DNA of 64,000 bases from Whalleya microplaca (taxonomy: Eukaryota > Ascomycota > Sordariomycetes > Xylariales > Xylariaceae): NCBI GenBank assembly GCA_022497155.1, contig MU385710.1, positions 930,001 to 994,000 of the forward strand, written 5' to 3'. A model generated the notes under the pieces. That model had not been told where the DNA came from. It saw nothing but the letters and a program-made list of their open reading frames with translations, and did no database searches. Shown here piece by piece: positions 33,791 through 44,800 of the stretch (its first letter is position 1; the number at the start of each line of letters is the position of its first letter). The position numbers and the translations under genes are program-made.

Positions 33791-35230
33791 TCACAAACCC
33801 AACCTCAACCTCTCCCTCTCCCCCTTCAATATCTCCGGAATCTCCTCCTCCAAGGTCTTGCCCACAGGCTTCCACCCCAACACGCGCCTCAGCCTCTCAG
33901 CCCGCCCCCTAGAATTGAGTCCCCAGCTCAGGGCCTCGAAGCCCGCGATCTCAATCGCCTCGTCCCTATCCAACCGAAACTCCCGCACTCCCTCCCCCTC
34001 CCCCTTCCCAACACCATCAACAAACCCCAGCTCCCTCGCCTTCGCGGCAATCGCGCGCGCGAGGTCGCCCCACACGTGCTCGCCGTGCTCGACGAAGAAG
34101 TAGCCCCGGGGCCCCCAGAGCAGCGGGTCGGCGTTGCGGGCCGCGGCGGCCTCGACCAGCAGCGCGAAGGCCGCGCTCAGGTCCGCGACGTGCACGTTGT
34201 TCATGCGCGCGGCGCCGGCGCCGACGATGGGCGCGCTGCCGCCGCGCTGCAGGATTAGGCGGGCTAGCTCGTAGACTTGGCGGCTGCGGGTCGAGACGGG
34301 GCCGCGGCCCTTGCCTGCGCGTAGAGTTTCGTTAGATAGTCTGCCCGCGGGGGAAGGAAAGGAGGAAGCAGAGGTGTGGAAGTTGGCTACGCACCGTAGA
34401 TAGTAGGCGGACACACAACAGCCGTCCTCACCACATCCGCGTGCCTAGTCCCGCACTCGAGGACGACTTTATCGACATTGCGATGAAACGCCTCATCGGG
34501 GAGATTCGTCAGCTCCCCGACGCCGTCCCAATCGTCGAACTCCCGCTCCGAGCGCTCGCCCAGCCGCCCCTCGACGCTGTCGAAGTACGTCAGGATGCCC
34601 GTGCCGCTGGTGTGCAGCCAGTAGCCCGGGTTCGCGGCGTCGTGGCCCTCGACGAGGCCGCGCGCGAGCGCGCGCGCCGCGGGTAAGTGGTCCGAGGCGT
34701 CTGCGGCGTCTTCATTTGTTCACACATCGTCAATACCCTTACCTACATACGTACCGGTACAACATAGTAGATACCGCAGCGGTCTCCTGGCTTGCGAGAC
34801 CACCAGCAGACCGCAGCAGACAGACAGGCAGACAGACAGGCAGACTCACGCAAAACAACATCAGCCCTCCCAGCCTCCTCCCTCAATAACTCCGCATCAT
34901 CCAGGTCCCCCCGCACGATGCGGACATCCGGATACGCGGCCGCGATACGCTCAACCTTCTCCTGCCCCCGCGAGTCGCCGCCGTCGCGCACCAGGACCGC
35001 GTACGCGTACTCCGGGTGGCGCGCGTGCAGCTCGTACAGGGCGTCGCCGCCGATGTAGCCCGTGACGCCTGTTCTGGGGGGGGGGGCAGCGGCAGCGAGC
35101 ATTAGCAGAGAGCGGCTTTTCGGCAAGTGGACATCCATCCCCCTATGGAAGCGGGACGGATGAGAGAACCTAGCGATGTGGGCCGGCTGGGAGTGTGGGC
35201 GTGCACTTACATGAAGATCTTGAAGGTCAT
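33791..35230 (-). CDS. NAD(P)-dependent epimerase/dehydratase-like protein, four exons
   Basis: Exons (minus) are 35230-35211, 35073-34850, 34709-34395 and 34314-33791. Introns are 137, 140 and 80 nt; the product is 360 residues. The 20-nt first exon gives MTFKIF and joins to ITGVTGYIGGDALYELHARH, the GxxGxxG Rossmann loop of extended SDRs. VRIVRGDLDD is the adenine-ribose side, and VVCPPTIYGKGRGP crosses the intron-3 junction. The C-terminal half (RMNNVHVADLSAAFALLVEA) is typical of nucleoside-sugar epimerase-like proteins. No clear YxxxK is seen at the usual place (GYWLHTSGTGIL is nearby), so catalysis is uncertain. Fungal proteins of this type act as reductases or regulators; the substrate is unknown. 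The acceptor of intron 2 has two alternatives three codons apart (GAAG or CGCAG). Exons 3-4 are strongly GC-rich. Confidence 0.83.
34794..34849. repeat. CAGACAGG/CAGACAGA simple repeat inside an intron
   Basis: The second intron of the epimerase-like gene carries several copies of CAGACAGG and CAGACAGA starting just after its donor. The first intron of the same gene ends in an 11-base C-run on the coding strand (35076-35086), acting as polypyrimidine tract. Both are slippage-prone. Confidence 0.7.
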
Positions 35231-36844
35231 GTCGGGACTCGGGAACGGAGATTCTATTCAAGTACCCACGTGCTAACCCAATTATAAGCCAATGATCAAT
35301 ATATTTCAACCTTCTCCTACATAAAAAAAGCTGCGATAATCCTACATAGAAATCCAACTAATTCCCAATGTAATGGGGTTTCGAGGCATCGTTTATATCT
35401 CCAAGTACAGTTGTACATATGTGCAATTACTAATAACTCGTCAATGACGCAACGCGCCCCAGGATATGAGGAAACGTAAATGGCGAAACAATCCGCCGAT
35501 GCAGGTTTGCCGACATGTGATCGAAACCTACTATGCTATCTATATATCTACATATAATGCTAGGTATATCATCTACCACCGTCCACATACAAACCTCGCG
35601 AACCTCTATTCTAGCAATGACAATACCCGAGCAATTGTCACTTACTAATCGCGTATCAGAATAAATAAGCATGCCCGTAACATCCCAGACCAATGTCTGA
35701 ACACCCACCAGATCTCACAAACACAGCCCTACACAAACCACTCACAGCTTCGGTACCCAGTACATAGTCATAAAATTCAGATAGATGGAGGCAAGGACAC
35801 TCGCTTCTATGTATGTATCTCTCATATCTAAGCTTCAGTGGACCCTCTCTCTCTCTCCCATTCCATGCCCTCCTTCTTCTTCCCCTCCCTCTTCCCCTTC
35901 CTTCCCCCCTCCTTCCCCTTCCCCTGAACCCATCTCAACGCCGGCGGGTCAGAAGAAAGAAAGAAGTAAGAAGTAAGAAAGAAGAAGACGAAAAGGCAGC
36001 AAAAAAAACAGAAGAACCTCATATCGTCTGGATTCTGGATTCGTCTATGAACCATCTGCGATTTAATAGTAGTGATGTAGAAATACAAACGCTTTGTTTC
36101 CCCCAATCCCCAACCGCCCTGCCCCTCTCTTATTGCCTTTTGTTGTGTTGTGTTGTGTGTGTTGCGAAAAAATATCGTCTGCTGATTGGTGGTGGTGGCT
36201 TGTGTGTATGGAAAAAGTAGTTTTTTTTTCCCCCTCCTTCCCCTTGAATGATGATGACGATGACGATGAAAAATGTTGTTCGTTCGTATGTGTATGTGTG
36301 GTCTACCAACCCCGAGATCTTCCCTTCGAACTGACTGACCGAAACCTGCCATGCCACACACACACACACACACACACATACACACACGCATACACCAAAC
36401 ATGCCTAGTTAGTGTGAAGAGAGACCAGTACCAGTCCCGAGTTTCCCAACCGTGAACCCTTTGTACACCGATATGCCCAACCCGAGACACATGAATGGAC
36501 AGGCCGTAAAATGATTAGCCCCGTCGTGAAGCGCGAGTAACCTAAAGGAAAAGGGAAAAAAAAGTATTAAGGAAAAGAGAATCCCCTGAAATTTGAAAAA
36601 ACAACATTGCCGCTCAACAGACAGACCAGTATAACCCCCGCTATTATGTATGTGTGATATGATTCGAGTCGCAGGATTAACCCCCCCTGCGTCCATGTAC
36701 CATTTGCAAGATCTTGCTTTTGTGTGCGTGTAAGGGTTTTTCAACCCACCAGGAAATAGATGAAAGGCGAGATTGTATGCGATGTGTCGCGATATTTATT
36801 CCAGGGACAAATTTCTTAGCGCCGTCTAAGAGATGAAGTGACGA
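35231..36844. other. Intergenic with simple repeats
   Basis: This is the upstream side of the epimerase gene and the 3' side of the PUF gene. It is rich in simple sequence: CT/TTCC-rich runs at ~35840-35930, GAA/AAG runs at ~35950-36020, a TG-rich stretch at ~36140-36210 and a (CA)n run at 36354-36379. Apparent frames of 100-220 codons here are translations of these repeats. Confidence 0.7.
36354..36379. repeat. (CA)n microsatellite
   Basis: About 12 uninterrupted CA units lie roughly 470 bp downstream of the PUF stop codon, likely in or just beyond its 3' UTR. Confidence 0.9.
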
Positions 36845-39800
36845 TTAAGACTCAGTCACCTCTACCGTTCCATAAGATTGACCGTCGAGAGGGGAGACCT
36901 TCGAGTTCTTCTTCACGTCCGTAGCTTCCTCTAAAGTACCGTCGTTGGTGCTGGGAGGGCTGCTACTCTCCGGGCTGTTCTGTTCCATGGTAAGCGATGG
37001 AGTAGGGGCAGCCGAGTTGACCTCGACGAGAAGGCTCGGAGTCAAAGGAGCAGTGGAGGCGGAGGCAGCCACTCCATTGGTGTTGTTGGCGGTAGGAATA
37101 GTAGAGCTCGCAGTCATAAGTCTGTCCAGCGCCGTAATCTGGCGACCGGTGCTCACTTTCTTCAGGTTCGCAAACTGAGGTTTCATTTCCTCTATGAAAG
37201 ACTCGCGGTCCGGCGGCTCCAGGTTGCTCATGAGTTTCTCTGCAGAGCTAGTTAGTACTAGTGTACGATCAACGTGGTTTCAAGAGGCCGAACTTACGAA
37301 TCACGTAGTTCCCAAATTGGTCCTTCATCATGACGTTAAGCGGACTTGTTCCGTCGCTGTGCGGTGTCGTAAGCTGGGCCCTTATAGCTTTCCTGTCCTC
37401 GGCCGTCCCGAATTCAATTGATTTTTCCACCACGTTGGACGCATATTTATGCTTCGAATAAACCAACAGTTTTTGCATGACGATCTGGATCACTCTGCGT
37501 CGGTCTTCGGGTTCGCCCCGGGCGATGATATGTTGGGTAACATAATTGCCGTACTGATCCGTGATGAGTCTCGCGGCACAAGCATGGAGATCCGTCATCA
37601 GAGCCCTCTTCTCCTCTTCTCTGCCATACTCCAAGATTCGCTGAATGACCCGGCAACCATAGCTGTGGGACGCCAAGGCTTCAATATGATTCTGGAATGC
37701 ATCCATAATAAATGGAATGCAATGCTTCGGCATCATTTGAATAATCTTTTGCACAACGTGATTTCCGTTCTGGTCTTTCACGATTCGCATGATATCCGGC
37801 TTGAGCTCATTGACGATTTCTATCTGCTGGTCATCAAGTACGTGTTCCAGAGCCTGGTACGCCTGATTAGTAATTTCCTACAGACGGAAAGTCCTCACGG
37901 TTGATGCTTACCTTCTGGACCACGCGGCATGCGTACATCTGAGTTGAAAGCTCTGCCACCTTGCCCTTCATCTGCGCCGCAATGATCTTCTTCTGGACTT
38001 GATTGCCATGCTCAAAGAACTTTTGAATCACGTAGTTACCGAACACGTCCTTCATTAACTGAAGTGTATTCGGCTCAATTTCTCGGAACACCTGGTCCTT
38101 CTCATCACTGTTCGCGGTTTGGAGCTTCTCCTGGATAAACCGCGAACCATGTTGGTCGCCGCTGAACTCGACGATGTGATTGTAGATATCCTTGTAGCCA
38201 CGTTAGTTATTATCCACTATTCGTCAAACGTCCAGTACCTACTTTTAGTTCATAGCGCTTGTTGGATTTGTTGTTACTCCGGAATTCCTCTAGAAGCATG
38301 CTGCGGACCCCCTTGCCGGGATCTTGGTCCCTGCTAGGCCGGGCAGGAATTGGAAAACCAGGGTAGTTCACTTGCATTCCGTATCCCGGAACCTGCATAT
38401 GAGGCCGGAAGCTGGGAGCCTGTACGAATTGGTCGTAAGTCGTTGTGGAGAATTGGGAGAGGCTGCTGTTATTGTAGTACGGTGGGTACACATTCTCCTG
38501 CTGCTGCAAGTAATGCGAACCAGGCGGCTGGCGGCTGAATTCAGGAAGCATTCTTGTGTCTCGTGACCCTGGCCGAGTCCATGGATCCGCCCTGGGATTC
38601 GGGGTACCAGAGAAGCCCCTAGGGCTATTCAGACTCGGACGATAAGAACTTCCAATAGGTGAGCTCCTGTCCACCGATCCGCGCTTAGAAGCGTAGTTTG
38701 GACCCATCATGGGTTCGGCCCAAGGTTCTGACTGGATGCTCTGCCCGAAAGCCCTCGAGTTGCCTCCATTGGTATGTTGCCATGTTTGCGAGTTCGGGTT
38801 GTATGTGAAAGGCTGAGTGGCAGCAGGGTCGTAGTACCCGTTAGGCCCGTAGCCATTCATAGTCGGCTCCGATGGATCGTCCAGATTGAGGCCTCGTCTA
38901 AAAGAATCCTCGAGAGACTGGCTGGGAGCGTCCGCTGTACCATACGTAAACGCACTGTTACGACCAGATTCCGACGGCAATGTGACTGAGACGTTGGGAA
39001 GAGAAGGACGTTGCGCATGAGGCTTGGGCTGAGCTGATAGTTTTTGAAAGGGGTAATGAGTACTGTCTCCGTACCGATGGGAAGGGGTGGGTACGTCGGA
39101 CTCAGGTTGTCTCGAGTTCAAACCGTTCTGTCGGGTTTGACCAAGGTTGAGGAAAGAAGGGTCGTTTGACGATTTGCGCCTGTAGATCCCATTTTGTGTC
39201 TCAAGTTCTAGCTGGGAATTGCCTATCGACCCGTACAGACTAGAATTTGCCCTTTCGTCATCAATCGACTCCCTTAGGCCCGTTGGGTACTTGAACGAAG
39301 ACGTAGATGGGTCCATTGGGCCCGGCGGCATCGTCCTGCTGGGCAGGTTTGTTCCGTTCTGGCTTGTGGAAGGGCGCGGCTGGAAGATGTTGCCGTTGTT
39401 CGAGACATCGGAGAAATTATGCGGGAATCCGTCCCTTGTTCGTGTTGGAGAGGTGTTTCCAGAACTTGATGCTCCCTGGGCCTGATTCCCAGACTGATTC
39501 CAGATTCTACCCTGAGAACCCCATGGTGCAGCTTGCGAATTGGCATTCAACTGTGCTGAGCCAGAAACTGTAGGTGAAGGATCTTCCAATTCTGCGGTGC
39601 GTGTCAGCGCTCCCGTGGCATGGGCACTCCCAACTCCAGCCGACGAACCTCGAACCACATCCCGTCGTGGGACCAGCGAACTACCGATGGCTGCACCGCT
39701 GTTCCCCCAGATTGTGTTTGGTTGCCATGACGAGTTACTAAAGGACGAACTGAGCGGCTGCGCAGATTTGTCATTTGATGATCCCATGGTAAGATTTGGG

Positions 39801-40050
39801 AAGCCGTTAAGCCGGGTCTATCAATAAAGGAGTTAGTCAGCGTTCTGCAACCCAAGTCCAAGGCAAACCACAGGGTGCGTGCATCTGAAGCGACGCCAGT
39901 TGGGCAGGCTGCTCGCAAAGTTGTGGTGTTCTTTTGCCAACCTGCTACTGATGCTCCTTGAGCACAATGCGGTAACGAATCTTGGTCGATCATTTCTTGG
40001 TTTCGAGGGACAGGTCGAGGAGTAGGCTGAGGACTTACGGCAATTTTCAT
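36845..40050 (-). CDS. puf3: Pumilio-family RNA-binding protein (Puf3-like), five exons
   Basis: Exons (minus) are 40050-40039, 39817-38243, 38190-37912, 37853-37298 and 37239-36845. Introns are 221, 52, 58 and 58 nt; the product is ~938 residues. Exon 1 encodes only MKIA before a GTAAGT donor. CTAAC and GATAG precede exon 2, which reads [14 protein letters not shown] in frame. The ATG at 39787 is the fallback start (924 aa). The first ~520 residues are disordered (Ser/Asn/Pro/Gln). Eight PUF repeats then run from [20 protein letters not shown] to about residue 835. Examples are [60 protein letters not shown] and [10 protein letters not shown]. Family members bind UGUA-containing mRNA 3' UTRs, and Puf3 acts on nuclear-encoded mitochondrial mRNAs. 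The tail is Ser/Thr-rich and acidic. Puf3 rather than another PUF is inferred from architecture. Confidence 0.9.
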
Positions 40051-41109
40051 AGCCGCGGCAGACGCAAGCCTAAGGCTTCTATCTCTGGTAGGACGGGGAC
40101 ACCCAACGTGTACGAGGGAGAAAAGCAGAACGCCCTCTTATTTCTGTCCAAGGCTCTGGTGGTCGGCAGCTGACAATCGAGACGAGGGTTCGTAATCGAT
40201 GATCGACTTGCTCGAGCGGCGCAAGGGGGGCAGATAATCGGGCAGAATCTATTATATACGCTCTAAAGACACGACAAGTATTTTTCTGGCTATCTGAAAC
40301 TAGAAGCAGCATAAAAAAGCCTAGGTCAGCACAGGAGGTCCAGGCTAAAAAGGTGGGAGACGTAGATAAAGCGAAAGCTGACGGAGGGGGACGAGACGGC
40401 TGGATTGCTTGGGGACATTGGGTAGGAGGAGAGGACGCGAAACCCCCAAGGCTGCCAACCCAAGAGCCACTTACCCAAGGAGCCGTATTGTGTATCCTGG
40501 TCTGTCTCTCGCTGACAATCTGGGCCGCAGGGCAGGCAGTCTGGAAGGCTGGCAATATGCAAGGTGCAGTGCAGGCGGTGATAGGTCCGAATGCAATGAC
40601 GTCCTCATATACAGAAGCGTGGAAAAGTACTAACTATTATTAAGCTGATGCAGGCCGACCACGGTCATGCGTCAAGTAGACAGACAGGTTGGAATGGAGT
40701 CTGACAGACAGGGCAGAGTAGCGGGAGAGGAGAGGGAAATAAATAGGTATTCCAGAAGTCGAAGCGGTCGGGGAAAAGTAACGAGGCCTGGCACTCCAGC
40801 AAGCAAAGCAGGTGAAGGAAGAAGAGAACGGTGGATGTAGGTAGGTTAGGCGGGTGTAGGATGTGTGCGCGTGCGAATGCGTGAAGGTGAATGGCCGGAG
40901 GGAGGAGTGTGAGTGAGAGAGATGGACGTTTTCGGCCTCGATCGCAATCTCGTGGGTTCGTGGTTGGACGGATGGGAGAAAGATACTTAGTAACACGGGC
41001 AAGGTTAGAGTTGCAACAAGGGCAGGGCACGAGGGTTAGTCGTGAGTAGTTATGAGTTATAGTGGTTTAGTTACCTCGATACCTAATGGGTAAAGTTTGT
41101 AGGGTTGTA

Positions 41110-41141
41110 GGTTTGCAGGTTTGCAGGTTTGCAGGTTTGTT
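41110..41141. repeat. 8-bp tandem repeat GGTTTGCA
   Basis: Three perfect head-to-tail copies of GGTTTGCA at 41110-41133 are followed by a degenerate fourth copy, then two TTGTATAT units and two AGGTATGT-type units. The block lies in the presumed PUF leader or promoter. Confidence 0.8.
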
Positions 41142-41430
41142 GTATATGTTGTATATGTTAGGTATGTCAGGTATGTGAATAATATGAAAACGGCTATCCG
41201 GTGTTGCTCGTTGTTCGGTGTTGTTGATGTGAGTGAGTTGATGCGAGTGAGTTGATGTGAATGAATGTTGGACACTGACAGACACTCCAGGACCCGTGAG
41301 GACTGGCCCTCAACTGAGCGAGAGAGGGAGAGAGCAGAGCGAGTAGGCAGTAGGCAGTACGTGACTATTGCTGCTGCTGCGTGTGTGAGTTGTACCAACA
41401 AAGTCCTTCTCGAGGCGATGAATGGGGATG

Positions 41431-41465
41431 GCCTGGCTGGCAGGCTGGCAGGCTGGCAAGCTGGA
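41431..41465. repeat. GGCTGGCA tandem repeat
   Basis: Four to five copies of the octamer GGCTGGCA (or shifted GGCAGGCT) run head-to-tail and then change to GGAT units. The same octamer recurs in tandem at 49671-49692, at the other end of the gene-poor region. Confidence 0.75.
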
Positions 41466-41809
41466 TGGATGGATTTCAATGTTGGGGCCTCTTTTTCGCA
41501 CAGGACCGGCACGGTGGACTGGCACGGTTGACTGGCACTTGGGAAAGTGGATGCGGGTTTCGATTGGCCTGATTGAGAATGGAGTTGGACCTTCTCTACG
41601 CTCTTTGCGTAAAACCGTCTGACAGTGCTAAGGTCCGCGGTCCCAAGCGGCCAAGGTCGTCTGCCCGTCTGGGGGCGCTAGACAGGGGTCGACCAACTAA
41701 AAACCGAATCCCACACAAGCAACAGCCCAGGGGTACCTAAGCAGGTAGCAGGTACTATGCAGCAGGTTAGGTGCTAGGTAGGGGAGAGAGTGTGAGTACA
41801 AGTAGACTG

Positions 41810-41879
41810 TACCTAGGTAGGGGAAGGGTAAGGGAGGGGCCTGGCACTCGGGCCTGGCAATTAAGTATGTACCTAGGTA
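41810..41879. repeat. Palindrome TACCTAGGTA, two copies 60 bp apart
   Basis: The perfect 10-bp palindrome TACCTAGGTA lies at 41810-41819 and 41870-41879, exactly 60 bp apart. Many half-sites (TAGGTAC, GTACCTA, CTAGGTAG) are scattered over 41.74-42.13 kb. Function is unknown. Confidence 0.7.
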
Positions 41880-44800
41880 TGTACTGCGAGTACTTACTAT
41901 AGTAGCAACTGGAGCCCAGCCTACCTCTCTAGCCTGCTGTCTGCCCGTCTATAACCCTGCTAGGTACTTGTAAACTAGATCCTCGCTAGGCCTGGCTGGC
42001 TGGCTGGCTATCTGTCAGGTCACAGTGCAGTGCAGCGCCAGATTTAGAATAACTGATGTCTGCTGCTGCAGGGGTGGATACAGGCTAGGTTAAGGTAGGA
42101 TGACAGCAGGTACTAGGTAGGTACCAGTGCCTGTTTAGTAAGGTATGTATGTGGGAGGGTGTTAAGGTTTGAGAGAGACAGATCTTGGGAAAGAAAAAAA
42201 AAAAAAGATTTGGTCGCGGGCGGGAGTGTAACTGTAACCTAGCCCGTGATGGCAAGGCAGGCAGCGCAGGGCGAGGTTCAGGCAGGCAGGCAATGCGAAT
42301 GCGGGCAATGGGCAATGCAATGCAGGCAACCTCTCATCGGCGAGCGGGCTGGCGGGCTGGCGGGTTGGGCTGTTAGGTGTTATCAGTTATGGGTCGCAAG
42401 CAATGCTGCTGCTGCTGCTGCTTCTGCTTTGCTTTGTGTGTGTTGCTGTGTATTGTATACCGTACAGCCTATACTGTGCCCTCTGTGTGTGCTATGTGCA
42501 ATGTGCTAGGTGCTGTGTGTGTGTGTTGTGTGCAGATTGATGCTCCTACTTGTACGACGCTTTGCCCGTGTACTACCTCTGCGGTACATGCACAATCCAG
42601 TGGCAAGACGGCGTGACGCCTGGTTCCGGGGAAGAACCTCCTCTGGACGGACTGGCTGTGTAGCTGTTTGGGGTGTCTGTCTGTCTTTGACTGTACTGCA
42701 AATCGAGGCTTGCAGGTTGGGGTTCCTGGCAGTCAGGTCGTGGGATGAAATGCAACCAACTGCCACGAACTGCGAGTCAGACAGTGGGAAATAAATATCC
42801 TTTCACTGCCTTGTTATACACAGGCAGAACAACACCCTCAAGATGTTGGTGTTTGTTTGCGCTGGTGGTGCAAGCTCGAGCTCAAGATGGCAGAATCACC
42901 GGCTCGGATAAAGAACCTGCTATTAACAGGACTTGCTTTGCAACCTCTCCCTTCTCTCCAACAAGGTGGAGGTCTAGGTTAGGTCGGATGGAGGATTGAT
43001 TGTGCTCGTGTGCAAGCTTTACATATGTATCGTTAGCGGCCACTAATAAATGAAGCGACTGGAATGACGACAGGCGGCAAAGGAGCGTGGGGAGAGAGAA
43101 CTGGAGAATTGTAGCCGCAAGCTTAAAAATTAGTACGTACCTAGCTTATTAGTCGGTACCTGTACAATTTACGCAGTACTTCGTAGGGCCTTGTCCCGTT
43201 CGAGTTCTGAATAATGTCCGTGCTTCTGTTACTTCTCAGGCCCTGCTTGCCCTGTGAGTACTTGCATACAGTTCAGGTATGTACTCGCAGTAGGCTTGTA
43301 TGTACTAAAATAATAAGTTTTGCGCGGATGCAGCTGGGAGTCCCCGTGCTGCTACTTTCAATGCAGCCCTTTTCAGCGCTTTCCCGGGCACCAATTGAGG
43401 TTGCTGGTCTGTCCACTTTTTGCCAGTGGTGTACTATAAGTATAGTAGCAGAGCGCAGACGACCTCGATATTTTAAACAGTTGGGTGGTATTCTGGTGAT
43501 CCCAAGTATCAGGTAGACAGCCTCCAAAATAAGGAGTCACCCTTCTCTTTTCAGTCGACAAAAAAATATTGTACACGGTATGTCTGATGTCGATCCCCTG
43601 CCGCTGTCTTACACTGTATAAGACTCGAGGTTGTGATAAGCCCAGAGTCTGAGGTGAAGATCGGTTCAGAACGAAGCTAGTGTTATAGTTGGTGATGTCG
43701 TGCTGCAGCCAAGCCCAGTTGCTGGCTGGCTGTATACTACCTACTACCTAATCTTTCTTTTTTCTCGATTTATTTGCGGGTCTTGCAGCCGGAGAGAACA
43801 ACTGAATTCCTAGAGTACAGATCAATGAGCATCCACCCGCTTCTGTGATTATCTCCATGTTGGGGGTGGGAAAATACCAACAGTAGTAACAATTATAATA
43901 ATGGATAGATGTTCAATGCGAATAGTACTCGTGGGGTTTGTACAGGTATATGGGGGCCTATTTGGGGGCAGTGTTGTTGACCAGCGGCTCCAAGATCGTT
44001 GTATCGTAAATGGTAGTATCTGGTACGCTATATATATATATATATATGGGAGCGTAGGTGTGACCGGCGCTAATGCTTATTTTACTGGCTGGATATTGCT
44101 TTGGGCGTGATAAGCAACAGGTAGAAAAAATATATATATTAATAAGTATTGCTGCGCCGTCCTGGGTATATGCGTTGGTGAGCGACGGTCTCTTTGTATG
44201 TTCTTCGCTGTTTTACATCGACTCGGCCTCGGGTGTATATAACTGAAGTAAGTGGCCGTGTGGGAAAGAAAGTGGAAATGCAGCTGTAGGAGAGATAAAC
44301 AAGGAATGGAAGGTTATTTTGTACGATAGGTTGGACTTGGGTGTCAACGTCCTCTGGTCTCCCTTTGCACCAGAGAGTTTCGCTGTCAAGGGCGAAGAAG
44401 AAAAAAAGTTAGATTTAACTCGGATGACAGGAGAGATATCAATGATACTAGTACTCAATCTCTCTCTCTTTCCTACTCCTAGTTACTATAGCCAAGATGC
44501 ACTATTGCCGCGACTAACGGCCAAAGCATGTATAATAAGTTCGTAGGACAGGGGGCGAGTGCGGATGTACAAGGCAGATCATTCATGTGGCTCCCCTACA
44601 TGTCTTGGGGCAACCGCCTGTTTGTTGTGCGTCCAATTGAAACCGAGTTGACGAGCCCGATAGTCTGGAAAAAGAATGTATCTTCCCAAACGAATACATG
44701 GTAGCACTTGACCGTTGTCTACGTTCGAGGCCGACGATTGATCATATACTAGGTAGTTAACCTTCCCTACATCCAGAATAGCCTCTCTGAAAAGCCTGGG

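Noticed and set aside
35828..36490. 220-codon minus frame downstream of the PUF gene
   Set aside because: It is made of translated (CA)n, CT-rich and GAA-rich simple sequence, with no domain; the + strand frame over the same bases is equally long.
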